NCBI GenBank assembly: GCA_002410065.1
Contig: DHQB01000006.1
Coordinates: 1 to 64,000 of the forward strand
Reading direction: 5' to 3'
Length of the DNA stretch: 64,000 nucleotides
Origin: Bacteroidales bacterium UBA5349
GTDB lineage: Bacteria > Bacteroidota > Bacteroidia > Bacteroidales > Tenuifilaceae
The notes under the pieces were generated by a model, which worked only from the letters and a program-made list of their open reading frames with translations, was not told where the DNA came from and made no database searches. The first letter of the stretch is position 1, and every line of letters begins with the position of its first letter. The position numbers and the translations under genes are program-made. Below, in pieces: positions 24,599 to 33,814 of the stretch.

Positions 24599-24662
24599 CA
24601 TCAACATATTAGCTAACTTATCAACTAAATTTACTTTGAATAAACCCCCAAAACCTAATGCC

Positions 24663-26246
24663 ATGAAATCTATTTTAAATTCTACAAAAATTATCACCCT
24701 AGGGTTAATGCTTGTTTTAGCGGCATGTACCAAGAACAAAAAAACTGATTACAATGATTTTCGGTTTTTAGAGTATAGCATTGTGCAATTTCAAGAGGGC
24801 TACAACAATGGTGATTTTACCATTGAGGAGGTTGTTAGAGCCTATATTGATAGGATTGAGAGTATTGATAAAAATGGGCCAAGCCTAAGTTCATTGGTAA
24901 TAATAAACCCCGATGCAATTACCATTGCCAAAGAGTTAGACAAAGAGTTGCAGAATGGCAATAAACGGGGCCCGTTACATGGTATTCCAATAGTACTTAA
25001 GGACAATATTGATACGCACGATAAGATGCCAACAACTGGCGGATCGAGGGCATTGGCCAACTCTTTCCCTTTAAACGATAGTTATGTGGCAAAAAAACTG
25101 AGGGAGGCTGGAGCCATAATACTCGGTAAAGCCAACCTAAGCGAGTGGGCAAACTTTAGAGGAAGCCTCTCAACAAGTGGATGGAGCGGTACAGGAGGAC
25201 AAACCAAAAACCCTTACGATATCACCCGAAACCCATGCGGTTCAAGTTCAGGATCAGGGGTGGCCGTATCGGCAAACCTTACCGTATTGGCCATTGGAAC
25301 AGAAACCAATGGCTCAATTGTTTGCCCATCGCACGCCAACGGAATTGTGGGAATAAAGCCTACCGTTGGCCTCATAAGCCGTTCGGGGATAATACCAATA
25401 TCCTACACTCATGACTCGCCTGGCCCAATGGGTCGGTCGGTAATGGATGTAACCATTTGCCTTGGCACTCTTGTTGGAATCGATAGTTTGGATGAAAAAT
25501 CATTACTAAGTCAAGGGAACTTTTATACAGATTATTCTCCGTTCCTTAAAAAGGATGGATTGGCAAACAAGAGAATTGGTTTCTTTACTGGTGCATCTGG
25601 CCAAAATTTTAAGGTGGATAGTTTAATGAACCAAACAATACGTTTACTAAAAGATGAAGGAGTTGAAATTATTGAGATTAATGAAATAGATGAACGCGGT
25701 GCAGGGCAAAATTCTTTTGAGGTTATGATTTATGAATACAAAGATGGGCTCAATAAATACTTTACTAGCCTTGGCCCCAATGCCCCCATTAAAAACCTTG
25801 AGGAGCTAATTGAGTTTAACAAAGCAGATTCAATTGAGTTGAGGTACTTCGACCAACTATACCTTGAAATGGCCCTAGCAAAAGGCGATTTACAATCGCC
25901 TGAATATAAAAAAGCTTTGGCTGATTTGATGAGACAAAGCCGAACAAATGGCATTGATAGGGTAATGAATGAACATAACCTTGATGCTATTGTGGCACCC
26001 ACAGGTAGCCCAGCGTGGAAAACGGATCAAATTAATGGCGATAGTTTTCAACTCGCTAGTTCTTCACCCTCTGCACAAGCTGGGTATCCAATCATAAGTC
26101 TACCAATGGGTTATATTGATGAACTGCCCGTTGGCGTGTCCTTTTTTGGAAGGGCATGGAGCGAACCAATGCTTATTGAAATTGCCTATGCATTTGAGTG
26201 TAAAACGAATCAACGAAAAGTACCGCAATACTTAAACGCTAAGTAA
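24663..26246 (+). CDS. amidase-signature lipoprotein
   Basis: 527 residues from the ATG at 24663, which places a lipobox signal (LVLAAC) at the N-terminus. It hydrolyses amide bonds with the Ser-cisSer-Lys triad. The catalytic Lys is in IVLKDNID, the Ser-rich loop is CGSSSGSGVAV, and the nucleophile region is GTETNGSIVCPS. A C-terminal FFGRAWSEPMLIEIAYAFE is typical of the family. The lipid anchor implies a periplasmic or surface substrate, unlike GatA, which is cytoplasmic. The substrate cannot be assigned. It is a single-gene unit; a hairpin follows at 26265. Confidence 0.88.
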   Translation: MKSILNSTKIITLGLMLVLAACTKNKKTDYNDFRFLEYSIVQFQEGYNNGDFTIEEVVRAYIDRIESIDKNGPSLSSLVIINPDAITIAKELDKELQNGNKRGPLHGIPIVLKDNIDTHDKMPTTGGSRALANSFPLNDSYVAKKLREAGAIILGKANLSEWANFRGSLSTSGWSGTGGQTKNPYDITRNPCGSSSGSGVAVSANLTVLAIGTETNGSIVCPSHANGIVGIKPTVGLISRSGIIPISYTHDSPGPMGRSVMDVTICLGTLVGIDSLDEKSLLSQGNFYTDYSPFLKKDGLANKRIGFFTGASGQNFKVDSLMNQTIRLLKDEGVEIIEINEIDERGAGQNSFEVMIYEYKDGLNKYFTSLGPNAPIKNLEELIEFNKADSIELRYFDQLYLEMALAKGDLQSPEYKKALADLMRQSRTNGIDRVMNEHNLDAIVAPTGSPAWKTDQINGDSFQLASSSPSAQAGYPIISLPMGYIDELPVGVSFFGRAWSEPMLIEIAYAFECKTNQRKVPQYLNAK

Positions 26247-26264
26247 TATTAGTATAAGTAAAGA

Positions 26265-26310
26265 GATTGATCTTCTCCGTTACTAAAATTCAGTAGCGGA
26301 GAATCAATTC
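26265..26310 (+). terminator. hairpin after the amidase gene
   Basis: Imperfect 19-20-base arms (26265-26284 and 26292-26310) around a 7-base loop, 18 bases after the stop. There is no T tract, so the terminator function is tentative. Confidence 0.45.
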
Positions 26311-26479
26311 CTCAATGTTTCAATAGAATTCTATTCCGATTCGTTCTAATGAAACAACTCAATAATAACAATTAAAAGGAATTGGAATTATACCTTTTAG
26401 GTAGATAAAAAACATCACACCTAAATACTTACCTTCGCCAAAAATTATAAAATATCTAACAAAATCGATTCATAGTAAA

Positions 26480-27694
26480 ATGGAGATAGCAGTAATTGGT
26501 GGAGGTGCAGCAGGTTTCTTTTCGGCAATTGCCGTTAAGGAAAACTTCCCCAATGCCTCTGTGGTAATCTTCGAGAAATCACAAAACGTCCTTGCCAAGG
26601 TAAAAATAACGGGTGGCGGAAGGTGCAATGTAACTAATGGAGTGAGAAGTATCTCGGAGTTATGCAAGGCCTACCCCCGGGGCGGACGAAGCCTAAAAAA
26701 TGCTTTCCATTTATTTAGTACAGGTGATACTATGAAATGGTTTGAGAAGCGGGGTGTACCCCTTGTTACCCAAAGCGACAACTGCGTTTTTCCAGCTTCG
26801 CAGGACTCGCAAACCATTATCGACTGTTTTTTACGTGAGACAAAAAGATTGAAAATTACAATAGAAACAGGCAAAAGTGTTAAGGCAATTACCCCAATTG
26901 ACGACAAGTTGGAAGTATCATTTACCAATGCTGACATTAAACCTCGACAAGTCCACAAGGTTATTGTTACAACAGGCGGGTCGCCAAAAAAGGAGGGCCT
27001 AAAATGGTTAGAACAGCTAAACCACAAGATTGAGGCTCCTGTACCCTCATTATTTACATTTAATATACCCAACAATCGCATAACCGATCTTATGGGTATT
27101 GTGGTTGACAATGCACTAGTTAGCATTCAGGGTACTCGTTTAAAATCCGACGGTCCACTACTTATTACTCATTGGGGAATGAGTGGTCCAGCCATTCTTA
27201 AACTCTCATCATACGGCGCACGGTTATTAAGCGAAAAGGACTACATCTTCACCATTCAGGTTAACTGGGTGAATGAGCAAAACTATGAGGCTGTTGCCAA
27301 CAGTTTACTCTCGCTTTCGCAGGAACACTCAAAAAAACTAATTACCAATATAAGACCATATGCCCTTTGTGCAAGACTATGGGTTTACCTTCTCGAAAAA
27401 TCCGAACTTCCTTCAAATAAAAAGTGGGGAGAACTTGGTAAAAAAGGTATAAACAAGCTAGCCAACCTCCTAACCAACGACAACTTTTTGGTTAAGGGCA
27501 AATCCACATTCCGCGATGAGTTTGTAACCTGTGGGGGCGTTAGCCTTGAAAGTATTGACTTTAATACAATGCAGAGCAAGGTTTGCAAAAACCTATACTT
27601 TGCTGGCGAAGTGCTTGATATTGACGCAATAACAGGTGGCTTTAACCTACAAGCAGCTTGGACAACAGCATTTATTGCTGGGAAGTTGGGGTGA
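26480..27694 (+). CDS. HI0933/YhiN-type FAD-dependent oxidoreductase
   Basis: 404 residues. The N-terminal dinucleotide-binding motif is VIGGGAAGFFSAIAVKENFP, followed by VVIFEKSQNVLAKVKITGGG and RCNVTN, which define the HI0933-like flavoprotein family. The C-terminal FAD contact is NLYFAGEVLDIDAITGGFNL. It is predicted to bind FAD; the substrate of this family is not established. A TACCTTCG motif (about 26431) upstream is a near match to the -7 consensus. The gene is monocistronic and converges with the 27766 gene. Confidence 0.88.
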   Translation: MEIAVIGGGAAGFFSAIAVKENFPNASVVIFEKSQNVLAKVKITGGGRCNVTNGVRSISELCKAYPRGGRSLKNAFHLFSTGDTMKWFEKRGVPLVTQSDNCVFPASQDSQTIIDCFLRETKRLKITIETGKSVKAITPIDDKLEVSFTNADIKPRQVHKVIVTTGGSPKKEGLKWLEQLNHKIEAPVPSLFTFNIPNNRITDLMGIVVDNALVSIQGTRLKSDGPLLITHWGMSGPAILKLSSYGARLLSEKDYIFTIQVNWVNEQNYEAVANSLLSLSQEHSKKLITNIRPYALCARLWVYLLEKSELPSNKKWGELGKKGINKLANLLTNDNFLVKGKSTFRDEFVTCGGVSLESIDFNTMQSKVCKNLYFAGEVLDIDAITGGFNLQAAWTTAFIAGKLG

Positions 27695-27765
27695 AAATAT
27701 TTACTACCCTTTTTGCTTTGCAAATATACAATTGCAATAAAACTCTAGCACGGGCAACTTACTTT

Positions 27766-28830
27766 TTAGGGTCCATAATCCAAAGGTAAAAGGCTACCAA
27801 ACCGCCGTTTGCCCATTTCGCCACCAAAGGAAATAAGCTGAGGATGTGAGTTGTTCCCATTTGAATCGATAAAGAACTGGTTTGTTGAGAATTTCACCAT
27901 CGACTGCTGCCTATTCCTGTACAGCAGGTTAAATGTTCGCCCTTTGGGCTTAATTACCTTACCACCAGAGCTCGTAATCAATGGCATTCTCGGATCAGGT
28001 AAAACTTTAACCAACTTCATGCCTAGAGTATCCTTCACTTCGAATCCAGTGGTGGGTAAAATGGGCATACTCCCAGAGAACAGGGTAAAACCATCCTTCC
28101 CCCAGCTCATAAGGGCTAAATCTCTGAAAAAATTAAGCTGCGAACCCTTAAAACTATTCTGTCTGCGCCTTTGCTGGCGTTTGCTTACCTTTTGTTCCTC
28201 AGTAAAGAGTGAGGTTCCCAAAAATAAGCTACTATGGATAAACTCTTGCTTAAGCGAACTCTTGTTAAACTTAATATAAAAATCTGTCAGGTTAAACTCA
28301 ACCTTGTAGCCTAGGTATGAATTTTCAATTTGCAAAGGTTTAATCGATGAGGCTTCCAACCTTTTTGTGCCATAATCATAGTAAATATCTACATCCTCCT
28401 CGTTGAGTATTATGCACCGCCTACCAGCCTTGTTTGAGCCCAAAAACTCCTTTTTAAAAACCTTCATCAACTCCTCACGGGTAAACGGGTTTCTCACCAC
28501 ATAAACCTCCCTTATAGCTATTGGCTTTGGGGTTAAAACTACTTTGTGATTTGTAACCTCAAAAGGATTACTAATAATAACCGCCTCATAGCCCATGTAA
28601 CTTATTACTAGGGCGGAATTTATAACCCCTTTAGAATTTATGCTGAAATGCCCTTCCGCATTGGTGGAAGTGCCAATGGTTGTGCCATCAAAATAAACCG
28701 ATGCTCCTATAGCAGGCTCTCCTTCCTCATCGGTTACAGTGCCTGAAATACTTTGGGCAAAACTGCTATAAGAAGAAAGAAATACGAGTGTAAAAAAAAT
28801 AGGTAATAGTTTAATCGAATATCTCTGCAA
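27766..28830 (-). CDS. exported carboxypeptidase-regulatory-like domain protein
   Basis: 354 residues beginning at a TTG codon; an in-frame stop lies just upstream and no ATG is available, so TTG is the likely start. A signal peptide (1-25, ending SFAQ) leads into a CarboxypepD_reg-like sandwich (about 27-105): ISGTVTDEEGEPAIGASVYF, TIGTSTNAEGHFSINS, ALVISYMGYEAVII. The remaining 250 residues are beta-rich, with a basic KRQQRRRQNSFKG segment, and match a Bacteroidota surface/periplasmic type without known function. There is no barrel or catalytic motif. It is the second such protein in the window, after the one at 10969, but the two share only this domain. Confidence 0.75.
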   Translation of the reverse strand: MQRYSIKLLPIFFTLVFLSSYSSFAQSISGTVTDEEGEPAIGASVYFDGTTIGTSTNAEGHFSINSKGVINSALVISYMGYEAVIISNPFEVTNHKVVLTPKPIAIREVYVVRNPFTREELMKVFKKEFLGSNKAGRRCIILNEEDVDIYYDYGTKRLEASSIKPLQIENSYLGYKVEFNLTDFYIKFNKSSLKQEFIHSSLFLGTSLFTEEQKVSKRQQRRRQNSFKGSQLNFFRDLALMSWGKDGFTLFSGSMPILPTTGFEVKDTLGMKLVKVLPDPRMPLITSSGGKVIKPKGRTFNLLYRNRQQSMVKFSTNQFFIDSNGNNSHPQLISFGGEMGKRRFGSLLPLDYGP

Positions 28831-28915
28831 AGTTGTATTTTATAAGTACCGGATTTTCAAAGCAAATAAGGAGTGAAACTGTAATTTGAAAATAGCTAAT
28901 AATCCTGCATTATTG

Positions 28916-30280
28916 TTAACCTAACCCTCCCCAAAAAATACTGTAGATAAAAATAGCAGCAATGGCAAAGGGTGCAATAAACTTTACAACAAAGTCAAAG
29001 TATGGGAAATATTTCACCTTTAGGGCGCCCTCATTTGACAGTTCGCTCTTAGTAAGTTTATGCCCAGTAAACCAACCAACAAAAAGGATGATAAGCAAAC
29101 CACCCAGTGGAAGTAAAACGTTGGATGCTGTATAATCGAGAATATCGAAAATACTTTTGCCAAAAAGCGTTATGTTGTCCAGTGGCCCAAAAGAAAGTGT
29201 TGCAAAAACACCCAAAACAGATATGGCAATTGTTGCTATTAGAGTTGCTTTTCTTCGTGAAATTTTCAGTTCCTCAGAAAAGCAAGCTACAACAACCTCA
29301 AGTAGAGAAATTGTTGAAGTTAATGCTGCTATAGCAAGTAGAATAAAGAATAATGTGCCAAAAAAATCTCCTCCCGGCATCTGCTGAAATATGCTGGGTA
29401 AAGTAATAAATACAAGGCTTGGGCCACAACCAGGCTCTATGCCAAACGCAAATACTGCGGGAAAAATCATCACACCAGCCATTATGGCAATTAAGCTATC
29501 AAACAATGCAACCTGTATTGCTGTTGAGGCTAAATTTTCTTTTTTACTAAAATACGATGCATAGGTAATTAAAGCACCCATACCCAGGCTTAGTGAAAAG
29601 AATGCTTGCCCAAGTGCATAGAGTATAGTCTTAGCTGTAACTTTGTTAAAATCAGGCTTAAATAAAAATGTAAGACCTTCCTTTCCTCCATCAAGTGTTA
29701 GTGATCTGATGCATAAAACCAGTATCAGTAAAAACAGTAATGGCATTAATAGCTTTGTATATTTCTCTATCCCTTTCTTAATTCCTGCTAAAACAATTAA
29801 GGCCGTTAAAACCATAAACACTAGTTGCCAAACAACTGGGCGTATAGGGTTTGCAATAAAACTTTGAAAACTTTTCTCTAAATCGTTGGGTGATTGTCCC
29901 GCAAATTTGTGTGTAACCGAATTTACTATATACTCAAGCGTCCATCCTGCCACAGAACTGTAAAAGGCAAGGATAAAAAATGCCGCTACAACACCCATTA
30001 ATCCAATAAAATTCCATCGAGTACCCGGTGCAATTAGAGAAAACGAGCCAAAGGCATTTTTTTGCCCTTTTCGGCCAATGGCAAATTCCGACATCATAAC
30101 GGGAACTCCAATGACCAGGACAAAAAACAGGTAAATTAACAGAAATGCTCCACCGCCATTCTGCCCTGCGACGTAAGGAAACTTCCAAATATTCCCTAAC
30201 CCTACTGCGGAACCGGCAGCTGCTGCTATTATCCCAAACTTGCTACCAAAGTTATCGCGTGGAAGTAAATCTTTTATCAT
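28916..30280 (-). CDS. sodium-dependent transporter, NSS (SNF) family
   Basis: 454 residues with about 11 membrane helices. The first helix carries the family hallmark GSAVGLGNIWKFPYVAGQNG, followed by a GGGAFLLIYLFFVLVIGVP second helix and EFAIGRKGQKNAFG. Further helices include YALGQAFFSLSLGMGALITY, the Na+/substrate region of TM6. Members import amino acids or related compounds with Na+; the substrate is not predictable here. A TAGATTTG motif lies upstream at 30322-30329. Confidence 0.93.
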   Translation of the reverse strand: MIKDLLPRDNFGSKFGIIAAAAGSAVGLGNIWKFPYVAGQNGGGAFLLIYLFFVLVIGVPVMMSEFAIGRKGQKNAFGSFSLIAPGTRWNFIGLMGVVAAFFILAFYSSVAGWTLEYIVNSVTHKFAGQSPNDLEKSFQSFIANPIRPVVWQLVFMVLTALIVLAGIKKGIEKYTKLLMPLLFLLILVLCIRSLTLDGGKEGLTFLFKPDFNKVTAKTILYALGQAFFSLSLGMGALITYASYFSKKENLASTAIQVALFDSLIAIMAGVMIFPAVFAFGIEPGCGPSLVFITLPSIFQQMPGGDFFGTLFFILLAIAALTSTISLLEVVVACFSEELKISRRKATLIATIAISVLGVFATLSFGPLDNITLFGKSIFDILDYTASNVLLPLGGLLIILFVGWFTGHKLTKSELSNEGALKVKYFPYFDFVVKFIAPFAIAAIFIYSIFWGGLG

Positions 30281-30321
30281 GATATAAGAAAATAATGAAT
30301 TGTTTTTTTACTCAGGAAAAA

Positions 30322-30329
30322 CAAATCTA
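30322..30329 (-). promoter_or_regulatory. -7 promoter motif of the NSS transporter
   Basis: TAGATTTG on the minus strand, 41 bases before the start at 30280. Confidence 0.4.
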
Positions 30330-30364
30330 GCTAAAAAAAATTAAAGCTAAAGTCTGGTTAAATA

Positions 30365-32785
30365 TTAAAAAGGATACCCAATTCCGAAATGAATTGTAAA
30401 ATCATCCTTAAATACGTAGCGCTTATTAAAAGGCAGCCAATTGTAGTTTACAATCTCTTGGGTAGGATTGTCGGGTGAAGGTAATTTTATGCCCGGATCG
30501 TGAAGTTTCATACCCAAATCAACTCGAATGATAAAGAACCCAAGATTCATCCTAATACCGGTTCCAGTACCTAGAGCAAATTGCTTATAGAAAGTATCTG
30601 GGTAAAAAACTGCCCCTACCCGCTCATCGGCAGATGAAATTGCCCAAATATTACCAGCATCGAGAAAGAGTGCACCTTCAAGCATCCAAAACAACTTAAA
30701 CCTATATTCAAAATTAGCTTCAATTTTAATATCGGCTGTTTGGTTGGGTACTTTTAGCTGTTCTTCAACAAAGGTACCCGGTCCCAATCCTCTGGCATGC
30801 CATGCCCTAATTCCTGATGAACCTCCAGAAAAGTATTTCTTCTCAAAGGGCAATGCTTTGGAGTTTCCATAGGGCAAACCTGCTCCAGCAAAAAGCCTAT
30901 ATACTATTGTGTTATTCTCATCAATTTGCTGATTAAAAACAAAATTAATATCAGACTTAACGAATTGTGAAAAGTTTGTATTAAAGAGCTGATAAGTACC
31001 ATCTTCTGCCTTTTTACCGAATAGTGAGTAAATACCTTTTAGGGTATTCCCCGAAATTTCAAAGTTATACCTAACTACTGCATAGTCTCTCTTTTGTGCA
31101 GATTGGTTGCTATAGGTTAAGCCGTAACTTGATAAAGTAACCAGCTGGTTTTTGTAGCTATTGGCTAGGTATGTATTCGATATCCTATCTAAAAAATTAT
31201 CATCAATGCTAAAGATATTGATTACGCTAAGCTCTGCAGGAATAAATGTATGCGCAAATCTATTCTCAGACCTCCAGCTATAACCAATGTTAAATCCTGC
31301 TAGGGTTCTTGTATAATCAGGCCTTCGCTGATAGTTATATGATAATGAAAACTGTGTTCGGGGGCCATAGCGCTTTACAAACTCTTTCCCAGTAAATGGT
31401 CCTAAGAACCGAGGAAAACTTAACCCAACAGATCCTCCAACTTCTACTGAGTTAGTAAATACATTATCACCGGTTAAAAACTGAACCATACCCCTAAACT
31501 TTGTATCGAGTATCTCTGCTCCCTTAAAAATATTTTTATGCTGAAAGCTCAGGTTGCCTTCCACACCAATGTCTGATGCGGTATTTGTTCCAACCAAATC
31601 AATCTGATAGCTTTGTAACGTATGGGGTGTAAGCTGAATGTGGCAATTTAGTTTGCCCATGGGAGGGCCTTCAGCAATATCCTCATCGCCAAATATTAAA
31701 AAACTCTCCTCTTGTTTAGCAATCCTCTCGGCCTCCTCATCAGGGCGAAAAAACACGTTTACTGCCCTGTATAACCTTAATGAATTTAAGTTATCGCGGG
31801 TTTTCTGGGCAATACTTTCGGAATAGATCTGCCCTGGTCTAATCAGATTTGCATCGCTCAAAGTTTTGTACTTAATCCCAGGTGAAAGGGTATAGATAAA
31901 ATTTTGATTATCAAAGGTTACTGTATCTAATAGTTGGTCCTCTTCTAAATAGTAGTACTCTACAGGATCGTATCCTGTATATATAAAAACATTGTTAATA
32001 ACATGCTTCCGATAAGGTTGAGGAATCTTATCCCCAAATTCAGTACGAATAAATCTATTCCTAATCACCAAATCTAGATCAACCCGTTTTCTACCAAGGC
32101 TTGTATCGGCCGTAAATGTTATAAAATCGCGCGAAAACAGAAAATAACCATTCTCTTTAAGATTCTTCTCTATTCGAATTCGCTCTTGTCTTAGTAGGTC
32201 CATATCAAACCTAGAACCCCTAGGTATTAGGCTACTCACTGTATCTCTCAGCACAATATTTCTAATCAGGGTATCCTCAATAACGTAGTTTACCCTTTTT
32301 ACCTTATAAGGGTTGCCAATGGTAATCTTATAGTTAACGGTTGCTCTTTGTCCCTTAATAATAGTTGTGTCGCTTACAACAGCATCATAGTATCCTTTAC
32401 TGATAATGTATCTACTCAAATTACCAACCGATTGGTTTGTTTGGAGGGTATCAAGTACAACCGGCTCCTCACCTATGGTTCGTAGGAGTTTGCTTAACCC
32501 TTTCTCCTTATCTTTTCGGGCTAAATTGTACATGCGTAAGTGCAGCCTAAACAGCAAAACGCGCTTGTTGGGCTTTTGCTTGATGTAGTTTTGTAGTTTC
32601 CCTTCTTTTATTCCTGGCTTTCTCTCTTTGGCCTCAATTTTAATGTTTGCATTATCTAGCAGATACTCATTTTCAGGAACATTCTTAGTAATCCTACAAG
32701 ATGTTGCAGATAAAAGCAGCATAAACAAAAACAATACTATGCTTTTATTTATGTGTAGATTATTTTGAAAGTCTATTTTTGGCAT
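30365..32785 (-). CDS. TamL-type lipoprotein Omp85 (TamA homologue)
   Basis: 806 residues from the ATG at 32785; the open frame extends two codons further to a TTG. A signal with lipobox LLSATSC (Cys near residue 30) makes it a lipoprotein, which is the difference between Bacteroidota TamL and proteobacterial TamA. Residues about 35-350 hold POTRA-like domains (LSRYIISKGYYDAVVSD, KRVNYVI, RIRIEKNLKENGYFLF). The C-terminal half is a 16-strand Omp85/D15 barrel with the GGSSGIRAWHARGLGPG motif of the L6 loop. It inserts outer-membrane proteins together with a TamB protein, which is not encoded in this window. It is divergent from a SpoU methyltransferase. Confidence 0.88.
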   Translation of the reverse strand: MPKIDFQNNLHINKSIVLFLFMLLLSATSCRITKNVPENEYLLDNANIKIEAKERKPGIKEGKLQNYIKQKPNKRVLLFRLHLRMYNLARKDKEKGLSKLLRTIGEEPVVLDTLQTNQSVGNLSRYIISKGYYDAVVSDTTIIKGQRATVNYKITIGNPYKVKRVNYVIEDTLIRNIVLRDTVSSLIPRGSRFDMDLLRQERIRIEKNLKENGYFLFSRDFITFTADTSLGRKRVDLDLVIRNRFIRTEFGDKIPQPYRKHVINNVFIYTGYDPVEYYYLEEDQLLDTVTFDNQNFIYTLSPGIKYKTLSDANLIRPGQIYSESIAQKTRDNLNSLRLYRAVNVFFRPDEEAERIAKQEESFLIFGDEDIAEGPPMGKLNCHIQLTPHTLQSYQIDLVGTNTASDIGVEGNLSFQHKNIFKGAEILDTKFRGMVQFLTGDNVFTNSVEVGGSVGLSFPRFLGPFTGKEFVKRYGPRTQFSLSYNYQRRPDYTRTLAGFNIGYSWRSENRFAHTFIPAELSVINIFSIDDNFLDRISNTYLANSYKNQLVTLSSYGLTYSNQSAQKRDYAVVRYNFEISGNTLKGIYSLFGKKAEDGTYQLFNTNFSQFVKSDINFVFNQQIDENNTIVYRLFAGAGLPYGNSKALPFEKKYFSGGSSGIRAWHARGLGPGTFVEEQLKVPNQTADIKIEANFEYRFKLFWMLEGALFLDAGNIWAISSADERVGAVFYPDTFYKQFALGTGTGIRMNLGFFIIRVDLGMKLHDPGIKLPSPDNPTQEIVNYNWLPFNKRYVFKDDFTIHFGIGYPF

Positions 32786-33008
32786 TAGCAACTAAAAATG
32801 AAAACTCAACATCGCAACTTTTAACGCTGAAAGTTAGTAAAACCCATTGAAACCATTGCTATAGAATGGATGAAAGATATAGCATAAAAAGTGCCAAATG
32901 GTTGCTGTTTTCATACGTTTATCAAAATAATGATAAGATGATTAGTTAAAAGCTGCACAATTAGAAGTTCTAACGTGCTTCTAATTAAAATAGATCAGAG
33001 TTAGAGTA

Positions 33009-33038
33009 TTTGCACAAACGGTTTTTTTAGTAGGTTTG
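33009..33038 (+). promoter_or_regulatory. -33/-7 promoter of the SpoU methyltransferase
   Basis: TTTG (33009-33012) and TAGGTTTG (33031-33038) separated by 18 bases, 17 bases before the ATG at 33056. One of the two best promoter matches in the window. Confidence 0.6.
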
Positions 33039-33055
33039 CATATAAACAATCATGG

Positions 33056-33814
33056 ATGCTTTCAACAAGTAGTATAAAATTTATTCGCTCACTTCAGCAA
33101 AAGAAAATCCGTAAAGAGTTAAATCTTTTTATTGCTGAAGGATCAAAACTGGTAAGAGAAGTTTTACTGTCGAACCTCGAAGTTTACAGGGTTTACCATA
33201 CGTCATCGTGGGATAACAAATACTTGCCAAAAAATTTAATTTCGGAACAGGTTAACCCTAAGGAGATGGAACGGATTAGTGGTTTGAAAACACCTAGTGA
33301 AGTTTTAGCAATTGTTAAACAGCCAGAATCAAATTACAATCTAAAAAATTTAAAAAACACATTTTCTCTCGCCCTCGATGATATACAAGATCCTGGCAAT
33401 CTGGGAACAATAATTCGTTTGGCCCACTGGTTTGGTGTTACCACAATAATTTGCTCAAACGGAACGGTCGATGCATATTCGCCTAAAGTGGTGCAGGCCA
33501 CCATGGGTGCCATTGTAAATGTTAATATTATTTATGCTGATTTGGTAGAAGTGGCGAAAGAGATTAGCCTGCAGGAAATTCCGCTTATTGGCACTTTTTT
33601 GCATGGCGATAATATCTACACCAGTGTTCTACCCTCAACTGGAGTAATTTTAATAGGCAACGAGGGTAAAGGAATTAGACCAGAAATTGAGAGTTACATT
33701 ACCAACAGAATAACTATTCCAAGTTTTGCTTTGAGCAATGTGGGAAGCGAATCGTTGAATGTTTCAATGGCAACAGCCATAGTTTGCTCTGAACTAAAAA
33801 AACGATCTATATAG
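33056..33814 (+). CDS. SpoU/TrmH-family RNA 2'-O-methyltransferase
   Basis: 252 residues. The N-terminal substrate-binding domain (about 1-100) starts with IKFIRSLQQKKIRKELNLFI. The SPOUT trefoil-knot domain follows, with motif 1 DDIQDPGNLGTIIRLAHWFG, motif 2 VILIGNEGKGIRPEI and motif 3 IPSFALSNVGSESLNVSMAT, which bind S-adenosylmethionine. Target RNA (rRNA or tRNA) cannot be decided. An earlier ATG at 33052 is out of frame and stops quickly. The 3' end overlaps the convergent flavoprotein gene by 8 bases. Divergent pairing with tamL is also seen in other Bacteroidota as I recall. Confidence 0.9.
   Translation: MLSTSSIKFIRSLQQKKIRKELNLFIAEGSKLVREVLLSNLEVYRVYHTSSWDNKYLPKNLISEQVNPKEMERISGLKTPSEVLAIVKQPESNYNLKNLKNTFSLALDDIQDPGNLGTIIRLAHWFGVTTIICSNGTVDAYSPKVVQATMGAIVNVNIIYADLVEVAKEISLQEIPLIGTFLHGDNIYTSVLPSTGVILIGNEGKGIRPEIESYITNRITIPSFALSNVGSESLNVSMATAIVCSELKKRSI

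Noticed and set aside
24471..24662. Longer start of the amidase gene
   Set aside because: The extension would put 64 residues before a clear lipoprotein signal, and a -7 motif lies inside it.
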